64,000 bases of DNA from Leishmania infantum JPCM5 (Eukaryota; Euglenozoa; Kinetoplastea; Trypanosomatida; Trypanosomatidae), in the NCBI RefSeq assembly GCF_000002875.2, contig NC_009386.2:79501-143500 (forward strand), given 5' to 3'. Below are positions 8,633-17,648 of this stretch, in pieces. How positions within the stretch are numbered: the stretch's first letter is position 1; every line of letters starts with the position of its first letter. Below the pieces are notes generated by a model. The model worked only from the letters and a program-made list of their open reading frames with translations. It had not been told where the DNA came from and searched no databases. The translations under genes were made by a program, and so were the position numbers.

Positions 8633-10879
8633 ATGTCCTCGCTGGAGGCACTCTTGAGCTCGCCGACGGACGTCATCGCCGAGTGTCCTGTCATTGGCCC
8701 CGGCGATGTGCGGCTGGTGGCCGCCAATCTTGAGGCCATCTTGAACAAGTGTCTCTACTGCGTCCGCCGGACGCTGCCCGGTCCGTTGGAGGTGCTGCTC
8801 ACCGTTATGGGTGACGCCAGCGACCTTCAGGCAAATAAAGTGTGTGCGGGTCTGCTGCAGCCCGCCGAGGAGGGCACCTGCGCGGACGTCTTTTGCGACT
8901 TGGCGGAGCAGCTGCTGGCGCGCCGAGCCGCGGTCATTCGCCTGCAGTTCGATGTGGAGGTGTTCTTCAAGGTGACGCAGGTGTTTTGCTGTGCCGCGCC
9001 GCTCAAGGATCGACTCGGCGCACGCCTTGGTGAGGTGCTGTTGGGCTTCTTGAGGGACGTTGACATGCACGCCGACGACTACCGCGTACACCGCAACTGC
9101 TGCAGCGCCCTCATCTCCCTCCTGCGCGGGTCGCAGGAGAATAAGAACCGCTTTGGCCCCGAGTGCGCCACGATCGCCGCCTGCCTCGACGCCTCGAGTG
9201 ACTTCTTCTTCCAGATGCAGTGTGTCGAGGTGCTCTACCGGCTGTACAAGCATCGTAGCTCCTTCCTAGCCCATGCTGCGGCGCCGGCCACGTCCACGTC
9301 ATTATCCTCGTCGTCGGCCAACGCGATGACGTTGGGTGTGGCCATCAACCCATATCTGCTGCGAGGCATCGAGGCGCTGCCCAATGACAGCACGCTTCTG
9401 CTTTGTATTCATCAACTGCTGGACAGCTACAACCGTGACGTGCACCCAGACAAGGTCATATCATTTTCGGTTCTGAGCATCGAGGTGGGGGACGTGACGA
9501 TGGCGCGCGCGACGACGCTGTACTTCTCGCCGTTGTTGTTGGTCGTGCTGCTTCCCGACACCAGTAGCAGCAGCCGCGGTGGCGGTGGCGGCTACCTCAC
9601 GATCCCCTACGAGCACGTCCGCTCCGTCAAGTTGACGAAGGACCACAAGCTGGAGCTGCGCCTGTATGTCATTCCACAAAAACTGTCGCACGTGATGAGC
9701 TTGGCGCAGGACGGGATGGACAAGCTCCACGTTTCGCTGACCCGCGCCACCATGCGCGAACTGCGCACGTCTGCCGTGCATGAGTGGGTGGCAGAGCGGA
9801 AGCGCACGGCGCCGCGCCGCGTGACAGCGCCGGCACCACCCCCGTTACGCCGGACAGAGGCGGCAGGAGCTGGCCATGCCCTGCCCGCCGCCTCGTCAAC
9901 TTCGCCCGCACCGCCATCGTCCTCCCACGCAAGCAGCCGTGCAGGCTCCACCGCGCGTCCGCTGCTGACGACGACCATGACGGAGCGGCAGGTGAATACG
10001 CATCAGGGCGTCGGCACAGGCAGTCAGCAACAACCACTCGCGCGGGGCGAGCTGCCGCACCCACAGCTCGTGGAGGCAGTACAGCAGCAGCAGCAGCAGC
10101 AGCAGGCTCAACAGGAACAGGGTGGACCAGCGTACGTGAACAGCAGCGGTGGCTACGCCGCCGCGGACAAGGAGGCAGGGGGGCAGTGCGAGCGCCCATG
10201 CCTAGAAGAGGTGCACCGTGCTGCCTCGCTCAAGGCGATGCGTTACCGGGAGGAACAGCACGAGGCGCTGCAGCACGCCGTGGACTCGGCGAAGGAGGAG
10301 CTGGAGGCGCTGCATCGCTGGAGCGCGCGGGAGCGTGACCAGTACGAGGTGCGCTTCCGCGAAGACATGGAAGTGATACGGCGGTCGGAAGCAGTGCTGA
10401 AGGAGAGCGCCACGGACTGCGTGCGGGCGTTGAACACGGAACTGGAGGACGTGCAAGCCCTCGGTGCTCTCCTGAAAGGTGAGGTAGACAAGCTGCGGGA
10501 GCGACTCGCCAAGTCGCTCGGCAAGTCGGAGGGCGTCGAGGAGGCGCTCCTAGCGCGAATCAAACACACAGTCGATGCCCAGATGCGCAGTATCGAGGCG
10601 ACGATGCTCTCGGTGGACTCGGCAGCCTCCTCCTCGACTGGCGCCGGTGGCGGCTCAATTAGCGACGTCTCAAACTACATTGCACAGCAGATGCAGGCTA
10701 TCAGCAGCGGCGCGCTTGTGGTGGGTGCCGCTGGTGCTCGAGCGAGCACTGCTGCTGCTGCCGGTGGTGGGAGCGCGGTCATCTCCTCTGCACGAGGCAC
10801 CGGCAGCGGGCGAGCTGGGAAGGCACGGCATGAGCCGCAGCTGCAGCCGCTGAAGGAGCGCCGTCTGGACTACTCGTGA
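8633..10879 (+). CDS. SYCP2-like protein, candidate kinetochore protein KKT17/KKT18
   Basis: A 748-residue protein. Residues 1 to about 260 are all-helical and armadillo-like. Residues about 280-370 look like a PH/Spt16-middle-type beta domain (ISFSVLSIEVGD, LTIPYEHVRSVKLTKD). A disordered region with a poly-Gln tract follows, then a coiled coil at about 520-650. This order (ARM-like, Spt16M-like, disordered, coiled coil) is that of SYCP2 and of the kinetoplastid kinetochore proteins KKT17 and KKT18, reported to derive from synaptonemal complex proteins. I cannot tell KKT17 from KKT18 and did not align either. The ATG at 8633 is preferred over an upstream GTG. A large minus-strand ORF over the 5' part is a codon-bias shadow. 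Confidence 0.45.
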   Translation: MSSLEALLSSPTDVIAECPVIGPGDVRLVAANLEAILNKCLYCVRRTLPGPLEVLLTVMGDASDLQANKVCAGLLQPAEEGTCADVFCDLAEQLLARRAAVIRLQFDVEVFFKVTQVFCCAAPLKDRLGARLGEVLLGFLRDVDMHADDYRVHRNCCSALISLLRGSQENKNRFGPECATIAACLDASSDFFFQMQCVEVLYRLYKHRSSFLAHAAAPATSTSLSSSSANAMTLGVAINPYLLRGIEALPNDSTLLLCIHQLLDSYNRDVHPDKVISFSVLSIEVGDVTMARATTLYFSPLLLVVLLPDTSSSSRGGGGGYLTIPYEHVRSVKLTKDHKLELRLYVIPQKLSHVMSLAQDGMDKLHVSLTRATMRELRTSAVHEWVAERKRTAPRRVTAPAPPPLRRTEAAGAGHALPAASSTSPAPPSSSHASSRAGSTARPLLTTTMTERQVNTHQGVGTGSQQQPLARGELPHPQLVEAVQQQQQQQQAQQEQGGPAYVNSSGGYAAADKEAGGQCERPCLEEVHRAASLKAMRYREEQHEALQHAVDSAKEELEALHRWSARERDQYEVRFREDMEVIRRSEAVLKESATDCVRALNTELEDVQALGALLKGEVDKLRERLAKSLGKSEGVEEALLARIKHTVDAQMRSIEATMLSVDSAASSSTGAGGGSISDVSNYIAQQMQAISSGALVVGAAGARASTAAAAGGGSAVISSARGTGSGRAGKARHEPQLQPLKERRLDYS
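10081..10105 (+). repeat. CAG run encoding poly-Gln
   Basis: Tandem CAG codons inside the SYCP2-like gene encode eight Gln followed by further Gln-rich sequence, in the predicted disordered linker. Confidence 0.9.
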
Positions 10880-11482
10880 GCCTCCACAAAATGAAGTTTT
10901 GAAGAGAAGTATGCAGACATCCCTCATGGTTCAGCGGCTCACCATCATCCCCCCCCCTCCCCGCCGCTGATGCTGTTGCCTCTTGTTTCTTCAAGCGCTG
11001 CCGACTGTGTTGCTGATGGAGTTGGCTCTTCGCTGCTCGCAGTCTTTGTGCGCGTGTGTGCGTGCGTGCTTGGGTCTTCCGCTCGTTCGTGCAGGTCGTG
11101 CCTGGCGAGTGACCTCACAGGTATATTACCCGTGCAGAGATAGAGATGGGGAGGGGAGGGTGTGAGTGCACGCTGGCACTGGCATGTGCATGCACAAACC
11201 TGCAGTCAGCATGCGAATCGCACGTACGCGCGCACCCATGGAACGGGGAGATGAACGAAAATGAGCAAGCTATATGGGGAGGCGGGAGGGTGCGGGGAGG
11301 GGTGGCGCAGAGCCGACGTTAGTGACGGTGGAGGTGATGATGATGGCGATGCGCGGCGGTGTGCGCTTAAGCACCGCAACAAGAACAACAACAAAAAAAA
11401 ACTAGAAAGCATGATCGAAAGTGCCACTCCTCTCCAACATGCTCCCTCGTTCTCGCACCCCACCACGCGCGCTACCGTCTCT

Positions 11483-11522
<40 letters not shown>

Positions 11523-11717
11523 GTATTGCACATACGCCCCTCACCGTGCCACCACCACCACCATCACCTTCCTCCCTCTTTGTGTATTCGGGTTGTCTGT
11601 CGTGTGACCCTCTCCTATTCACACAACCGCGGCATCCACCGTACCCAAGACCCACCGCAGTGGAAGGACAACACTTGAGGGCAACGACGCCCAAAACAGA
11701 CGAAAGGTGCGGCAGTC
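10880..11717. other. Intergenic
   Basis: No gene seen. It holds a C run near 10950, a GT microsatellite (11485-11520) and pyrimidine-rich sequence near 11566-11585 upstream of the next start. Confidence 0.65.
11485..11520. repeat. (GT)18 microsatellite
   Basis: An uninterrupted GT alternation, typical of Leishmania intergenic DNA. Confidence 0.95.
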
Positions 11718-12287
11718 ATGGCGCCCCCCATTGGCCGCATCGCCACCGACGTTGTGGTCCGCTCGTCGAAGCGCGTGCCCTCTCTAGCCGCACCACGCAG
11801 CCACCCTCTCGCCACCACTATCATCTGTGCCTCTCTTCGCTCCACGGTCACTGCTGCGGCTGTTGCTGAGCCAGTCACCGTCGCGTCTCCGGCGAGCGCG
11901 CTGGTGTGCAGCAGCCGCACCTTCTACGACAAGATCCGCGAGAAGCGGGACGGGAGTGAAGACGAGGGGCCAGATCAGATGTTTCAGGACTTCCCCAAGG
12001 GCCCGAACCGGCAGCGTGTCCCGGCTGAGCTGCACAGGAGCAATCAAGCCGCGGTCGAAGACGCCGAGAAGCTCAGCCGGGCTTTCTGCGTCTTTCTCTT
12101 GCTGCTGTTTGTCGGCTTGCTCTCCGTGCTGAACCCGTTCCAGAGCGACCCGTACGGCCGCCCCGATGGGTACGGGATGACGGAGCCAAGGCTGGTCTAC
12201 GGCAGCAGCGACCTCGCCTGCCGCAGCAGCGGCAGCGGCCGCCGGCGCGAAGAGGAAGATATGCGGAGCATCAGACGGCTCGCGTAG
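11718..12287 (+). CDS. Small single-pass membrane protein, probably mitochondrial
   Basis: I do not recognise this 189-residue protein. Residues 1-66 carry Arg and Lys, are rich in Ala, Ser and Thr, and have only two acidic residues, as in a mitochondrial presequence; SSRTFYDK at about 65 could follow a processing site. Residues 72-118 are charged and soluble. One strong hydrophobic segment spans about 122-138 (FCVFLLLLFVGLLSVL), followed by a short Tyr/Pro/Gly-rich and then Arg/Glu-rich tail. GC-rich third positions and the ATG after a pyrimidine-rich spacer support a real gene. Localisation is inference. Confidence 0.65.
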   Translation: MAPPIGRIATDVVVRSSKRVPSLAAPRSHPLATTIICASLRSTVTAAAVAEPVTVASPASALVCSSRTFYDKIREKRDGSEDEGPDQMFQDFPKGPNRQRVPAELHRSNQAAVEDAEKLSRAFCVFLLLLFVGLLSVLNPFQSDPYGRPDGYGMTEPRLVYGSSDLACRSSGSGRRREEEDMRSIRRLA

Positions 12288-12919
12288 AGGGTGCGTGGCG
12301 AACAGAGAAGTGGATGGGTGCAGAGGAGCGATATGCGCGACATGTACCCCCGCCCCATGCGCTGTTGCGAGCTTGTCTGTTGGTTTTGTGTCTGCGGCCC
12401 ACTCGCCGCCCCTGCTCCTTTTATCGCTGTCCCTTGTGATCCACTGCCGGGCGCACCGCATCACACGGGCGAAAAAGGACAGCGCCCCACCCACCCACCC
12501 CCCTCTCTCTCTCTCTCTTGTGGTCTCGTGTTGTAAGCTGTCCGTCTGCGGGAGTCACTGACGTATTTGAAGGATGGAGAAGGCATATATGTGTATGCGA
12601 AGGCTGATGTGATGGGGTGAGGGGAGGGGGGAGGGGCCCTACTCCCTCCCTCCCCGGTTTCTTCAGCGCATGCGCACGCTCGCACGCACCCCCTTCCAGC
12701 CACGCAGATCATCTTCGGCCTCCCCCCTCTCCTCTCTTTTTCCCGCTGCTGTCCGGCGCTGGCCTGTGTGTACTCGTGCGCTTTTCCTGCCCCCTCCTTC
12801 GCTCTCCATGCCACCCTCCCTCCCTCCTCCGATTCTGTGTTTGGTTAGGGCACCCGCCTCGACGACAACGGAATCGCACGCACACATCACGCACGCACGG
12901 TAATCGGCAGCGACCAGCA
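12288..12919. other. Intergenic
   Basis: No gene supported. It contains a CT-repeat tract near 12502-12519 and pyrimidine-rich DNA at 12710-12840 that would serve splicing of the TMEM208 gene. Confidence 0.65.
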
Positions 12920-13486
12920 ATGGCAAAAGAAACGGCGAAGAGGAACCTGAAGAAGAACAACGTGCGCATGCGCGTCTTCTCGATGATCACCGCTGCCGTG
13001 AACCTCCTCTATGTCCTCGTCATCCTCTACCGCAACGGCAGCCTGCCATCCTTTCATGACCTCATGGCGATCGGTTTCTGGGCCGGTCAAGAGTACCTCG
13101 CCTACTCGATGCTGAGCAAGGTGGCGCAGCCCGCCATCAGCCCGGAAGGCCATTTACTGGACTGCATCGACGCCTCGAATCCGCAGGAGCTGGGCTACTA
13201 TACCTTGGCTCAGGATGTGCTGTGGGTGTGCTGGGTGGTGCAGGCGCTGTGCATCATGCATCCCGCCTTCATTGTCTTTTACCTCCCTGTGCCGGCGACA
13301 CTCATCTACAAGGTGTGGGGCTCAGTGCTGAAGCCTTTGGTCGCCGCCTACCTCGGCGGTAGCGGCGTCGGTACTGGTGCGGATGAAGACAGCAGCCACG
13401 GCCCCCCGCGCAATCGCCAGGAGCGACGGAAGGAGGAGCTGAAGCAGCGCAAGGTGATGCGACGTGGCAAGTCAGCGACAGACTGA
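12920..13486 (+). CDS. TMEM208: TMEM208/SND2-like ER targeting protein
   Basis: A 188-residue ER membrane protein of the TMEM208 family (yeast Snd2), part of the SRP-independent targeting route. A basic N-terminus (KETAKRNLKKNN) precedes two closely spaced hydrophobic segments at about 20-36 and 47-65. Then comes AYSMLSKVAQPAISPEGHLLDC, matching the TMEM208 order [20 protein letters not shown]. Two more hydrophobic segments lie at about 93-112 and 115-130. The tail is basic (RQERRKEELKQRK), as in TMEM208 (RRQERRQMKR). The ATG at 12920 gives the family length; upstream in-frame sequence is low-complexity leader. Several motif matches in order make the call strong. Confidence 0.85.
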   Translation: MAKETAKRNLKKNNVRMRVFSMITAAVNLLYVLVILYRNGSLPSFHDLMAIGFWAGQEYLAYSMLSKVAQPAISPEGHLLDCIDASNPQELGYYTLAQDVLWVCWVVQALCIMHPAFIVFYLPVPATLIYKVWGSVLKPLVAAYLGGSGVGTGADEDSSHGPPRNRQERRKEELKQRKVMRRGKSATD

Positions 13487-13812
13487 CGCGTTGGATGGAA
13501 GGAGAGGGTACCCCGCTTCCGCCCGCCCCCCCTCCTCTTCCTCGCTAACCACGGACGCACCGCCCACACATCCAGGCAGTGGTGTGCACCGGAGTACTCT
13601 TCCTGCTCATGCACGTGTGTGTGTGCGTGTGCGTGCACGGCCAGTCCTGCCAGCACGTCAACTGCTGCTGCTAAACTTGTGACGGACGCCACCACCTCCG
13701 CTCTCCCGACGCTTTCTGTTGTACGCCACATCGACGTGAAGGGCAACACGAAAAAAGCGAGGAATGAAAGAAGTAGATGAGCACACGCGCGCGCACACAC
13801 AGGTGTGCTCTG

Positions 13813-13868
<56 letters not shown>

Positions 13869-14353
13869 CGTGTGGAAGGTTGTAGAGGGGAGGGAGTGGG
13901 AGGGCGATGCGGCAGGCTGCTCTGCTGCATGCAATCCACTGCGTCTGTGTACACTTGTAGGCACGTGTGGCGGTGCGACGACGCTGTGCACTCACTGTAG
14001 TCAGCTGGCACACTTGTGATCTGGCGTACGGTGATGTGTGTGTGTGTGTGCGTGTGTGTGTGGCGTGTTGCTCTGCTCTTCCCTTCTGCCTCAACCGCCA
14101 CCACCTCAGCCACCATCTTCTGCGGTGACATCGTCTCTGCCACGCCTCTACTCGGCGCACATCTCTGCCTCTGCTGTCCCTCACAAACATTTGCTTCTTT
14201 ACACATGCACGCACACGCACGCACACACACACACACATGCACACATGAACGCGTGCTGGATGATGGGGCGTTAACAGCTCCGCTCCATCGACGGGCAGAA
14301 GCGAGATTCAACAGCAAGCGAAAAAGGAAACTGTGAAGCGGCGAGGGCAGACA
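13487..14353. other. Intergenic
   Basis: No gene seen. Dominated by a long TG tract (13815-13866), shorter GT runs near 14035-14062, and CA runs near 14220-14240. Confidence 0.7.
13815..13866. repeat. (TG)26 microsatellite
   Basis: The longest uninterrupted TG alternation I found in the window, 52 bases. Confidence 0.95.
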
Positions 14354-16804
14354 ATGGGTGCAGCCCTACGTAAGGAAGCGTCCGAGTACTTCACGGCGGC
14401 GCTGACGTCCGACGCCGCCGCCGCCCCTGGCGAGTCGGAGTTCCTTGAAAAGGTGAAGCAGTATGAGCGCGGTCTCTGCGGTGGCTCGGAGCTCTACGGC
14501 GTGGCGGAGCCGATCGCCGCCGCGGTGATGAGCAAGGCCGCCGAGACGGGGAGCGTGCGCTGGCTGCTGCGGCTGTGTAGCGAGGTCATGCGCCGGTGTG
14601 TTGAAGCCCCCTACGGCGTAGATGCCAGCACGCCGGCGGTGCTGCACCTCGCGGAGGTGCTGCTGCGCCACATCCTGCGGCTGACGAAAGGGCAGTCCGC
14701 GCAGCTCATCGGTGTCCTGGAGGCGGTCGGGGCACGCGGTGAGACGGCGCCGTCGAACGGCGCGCCATGTGAGGACACCGCAGCGCTGCTGTGCCGTATG
14801 GCATTTTCTTTCTTGGTGAGCGTGCCGCTTGACTCGGCGACGGTGGCGACGCACTTGGAAGTGCTGCGACTGCTGCTAACGATGACGTCGTCGGCGCTGC
14901 ACCACGGCACGGACTTTCAGGAGGACACCATGGATCTCTTCACGGAGCTGATGATGTCGTCGCCGCTGCTGGGCGACTGCCTTGCCGTACTGCTCCAGAC
15001 TGTCGTCTTGTGGGGAAAGCCAAGCTGGACGGCGCAGTCGCCGGCGCTCTACCATGAAGGGCATCAGCCCTCTTTCCTCAACCTGTTCAACATCTTTAGC
15101 ACCACCGTCAGTGCGCCCCGGCTCGCGAGCGGCAAGGCCGCGTATGTGCTTGACGTGCCGAGCTCGACGACGGTCAACTCCGCCGCCGCCAGTGGCGCTG
15201 GTGGGCCTAGCGCGTTGAAGGCCGGCGCGCTCCCCAAGGACCCTGCCGCAGTGCTAGTAAACAGCTGTAGCTGCTGGGAGCAGGTGGGCCGCCACGCGAC
15301 GGCGCTGCTGTGCGTGCTGGTCGTTCATCAAAAAGGCGGTGGCCGGAACCCGGCCCTCGAGTACGTGACGGCGACACGGGACGGAAGCCCAGTGTCCTTC
15401 GTCGCCCTGCTCTCGGCCATCCGGTGCCAGCTGACAAGCTTCCCGGAGCTGTCGATCTTGCTCTATGTGCTGCTGCACGACCATTACGAGTTCCTGCACA
15501 CGGTGCTGACTGAGGATGCTGCCCTGCTCGTCTCGACGCTGCAGCAGCTGCTGGAGATAACAAACAAGACGTGCAGGGTCACGACGCGGCTTGCCACGAC
15601 TACGGCTGCCGATGCAGCCGACGACGTGCTGCAGAATGCCGTGCTGGGGCGGATCATCTTCCAGCTCCGCATCTTCTCGTACCCCTTCATCAACTTCATG
15701 TCGAGTACACTGCTGCTGCTCGTCTCGCAGGACCGCGTCGTCAACCGGCTGCTGTGCAACACGCCGTGCCTTGGCAGGCACGTGCTGGAGCGCTACGACG
15801 CAAGCGCCTCTGTCGGCGCGCTTGCCGTCGTGGTGCTCTCGCGTGGCATCATCAAGGGGTTGAATGAGCGCAACGAGGCGCTCATCGCCGTGTTTGCCCC
15901 GTGCCTTGTGAACCTCGCCCCTTTCTTGCACGACATGGACACTTACACGGCGCAGCGCGTGTGCGCGCTGCTGACAACGGCGCTCAAGAAGATACACCGT
16001 GCAAGCGCACTCTTGACGGAGTGTACGGCGGCAGCAGCGGCAACGACGACCGCCGAAGGCCAAACAGGCGGAAGCATCACGGCAGCGGCGACGTCCGCCG
16101 AGGATGCCCAGGCGCTGGAACAGATCCTCGCCATGTACGTGCGTCAGCTACGCATCATTTTAGAAGGCGTCGAGGCGCTGCTGCGCGGTGCCGACCGACG
16201 CAACGAGCATCTTATCTACGAGCTGCTCTACGTCCGCAGCTGCATCATCGACGACGTCGACGCCGCTGTCGACGCGCAGCGCCCGTACGCCCAGCCAACA
16301 AAGCAGCTGCTCGCGAACCTGGCGGAGATGATCAAGAACTGCGAAGCGGACATCGCCAGCTCCAACCAGGCGCAGAGCCCGCAGGAGATCTTGGCAATCC
16401 TGCGGCGTGGTCAGCAGCAGCAGCAGCAGCACGGCCAAAGCCAGAGCAGCAGCATCAGCGGCAGTAATGGCAAGGACGTGAGCGGCGGCGGCGACGACGA
16501 CGCGGGCAACGACGACCGCCGCAATGGCAACAGCTGTGGTGGCGGCGGCGGCCACAAGGACGCCAGCTTATCAAGGGCCGGCAGCTTGATGTCTGCACCG
16601 GCAGTGGAGGCGAGCATCGCCGCAGACGCGATGGCGGGCCCAGATGGCGCCTCCGTCGATCTGGTGTACAGCTACGAGGAGTTACCGCACAGCTACGACT
16701 TCTTTGGGCCGTTTGTGTGGGCGACGTTGTTGAGCGCTGGCCAGCTACCCGGTGGGGCGCTGTGGTGTCGCCGCAGCAACGAGCTCCCGCTGTTTCCGCA
16801 TTGA
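14354..16804 (+). CDS. DYM: Dymeclin
   Basis: An 816-residue homologue of dymeclin, a Golgi-associated, helix-rich scaffold of the dymeclin/HID1 family. The N-terminus MGAALRKE offers a Gly2 for N-myristoylation, as reported for dymeclin. Family-like stretches occur in order: ILLYVLLH near residue 376 (human LLLYTLLH), QRVCALLTTALKKIHRA near 535 (human QRIISLFSLLSKKH), HLIYELLYVRS near 620 (human NLVYALLYKRD), and FFGPFVWATLL near the C-terminus (human FFIPYVWSLVY). Insertions relative to the animal protein are low-complexity: Ala/Thr near 565, Gln/Ser/Gly/Asp at about 685-745. I take the ATG at 14354 over the one 21 bases upstream because it begins with the Met-Gly signal. Confidence 0.85.
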   Translation: MGAALRKEASEYFTAALTSDAAAAPGESEFLEKVKQYERGLCGGSELYGVAEPIAAAVMSKAAETGSVRWLLRLCSEVMRRCVEAPYGVDASTPAVLHLAEVLLRHILRLTKGQSAQLIGVLEAVGARGETAPSNGAPCEDTAALLCRMAFSFLVSVPLDSATVATHLEVLRLLLTMTSSALHHGTDFQEDTMDLFTELMMSSPLLGDCLAVLLQTVVLWGKPSWTAQSPALYHEGHQPSFLNLFNIFSTTVSAPRLASGKAAYVLDVPSSTTVNSAAASGAGGPSALKAGALPKDPAAVLVNSCSCWEQVGRHATALLCVLVVHQKGGGRNPALEYVTATRDGSPVSFVALLSAIRCQLTSFPELSILLYVLLHDHYEFLHTVLTEDAALLVSTLQQLLEITNKTCRVTTRLATTTAADAADDVLQNAVLGRIIFQLRIFSYPFINFMSSTLLLLVSQDRVVNRLLCNTPCLGRHVLERYDASASVGALAVVVLSRGIIKGLNERNEALIAVFAPCLVNLAPFLHDMDTYTAQRVCALLTTALKKIHRASALLTECTAAAAATTTAEGQTGGSITAAATSAEDAQALEQILAMYVRQLRIILEGVEALLRGADRRNEHLIYELLYVRSCIIDDVDAAVDAQRPYAQPTKQLLANLAEMIKNCEADIASSNQAQSPQEILAILRRGQQQQQQHGQSQSSSISGSNGKDVSGGGDDDAGNDDRRNGNSCGGGGGHKDASLSRAGSLMSAPAVEASIAADAMAGPDGASVDLVYSYEELPHSYDFFGPFVWATLLSAGQLPGGALWCRRSNELPLFPH

Positions 16805-16865
16805 TGCGGGGAAGTGGTCTATGGTGGTGAGTAGTGCAGTACCCGATCATCCAGCCCACGGCACA

Positions 16866-16911
<46 letters not shown>

Positions 16912-17648
16912 GAAGACCGCGGCGAGACGGCCCTCCTCCGCTTAGTTCCTGCCACGCCTCTCCAGCGTTCGCCCCACCCCCTTCTCTACGTCGGTGCTGA
17001 AGAGGGGGGAGCACGGAAGGTGCGCGGCGCGCCTGCAAGAATCCGGACAGCATAGAGAAAGTGAGGCGAAAGCCGCATCGTGCGCGTGCGATGCCACTCC
17101 CGCGATGGATATTGGGCTCATCCCTGTGTGTTCGAGAGTGCGTGGAAGTTTGCGCATCTGGATGGCAGGGCGTGTTCGCGTGCGCGCCGGGTGGCGAAAG
17201 GCGGGTACGGCGCGGGGCGGGGCGAGGGGGAGTTCTGGATCGGAGGCACTGCGGGCGGCGTGCGCGGCGCCTCGTCCCTGTATTGCTTTTGTTTTGTATT
17301 TTTGCTCATCGTCCAAACAGCAGCACCAAGACAGCGGAGCAGACCGGGAACGAGGGAGGGAGGGAGGGGAACGATCTGGAACTCCACGAGAACGCATGCG
17401 TGCACGCACACACACCCGCAGGCACGTGTGTAGAGAGATACAGATGGTTCCGCGTCTCCATCTCGGTCTATCATGGAGCGCGTGCGTGCGTGCGCGTGTG
17501 TGTGCCCACCCCCTCATGAGCTCCGCCGTGTGCATGCTTCATCAACAGCAACAGCAAGGCGGTGCCGTCTTGCTAGACGGACGGTACATGTGCGCTGCCG
17601 CCTCCACATCTCTCTAATCCATCTCTTCCTATTCTGTACCTCGCATCG
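16805..17648. other. Intergenic
   Basis: No gene supported; ORFs overlap in several frames. It contains a GT tract (16873-16910) and short purine runs near 17350-17370. Confidence 0.65.

Noticed and set aside
8219..9253. 344-codon minus-strand ORF
   Set aside because: Antisense shadow of the SYCP2-like gene that also runs into spacer microsatellites.
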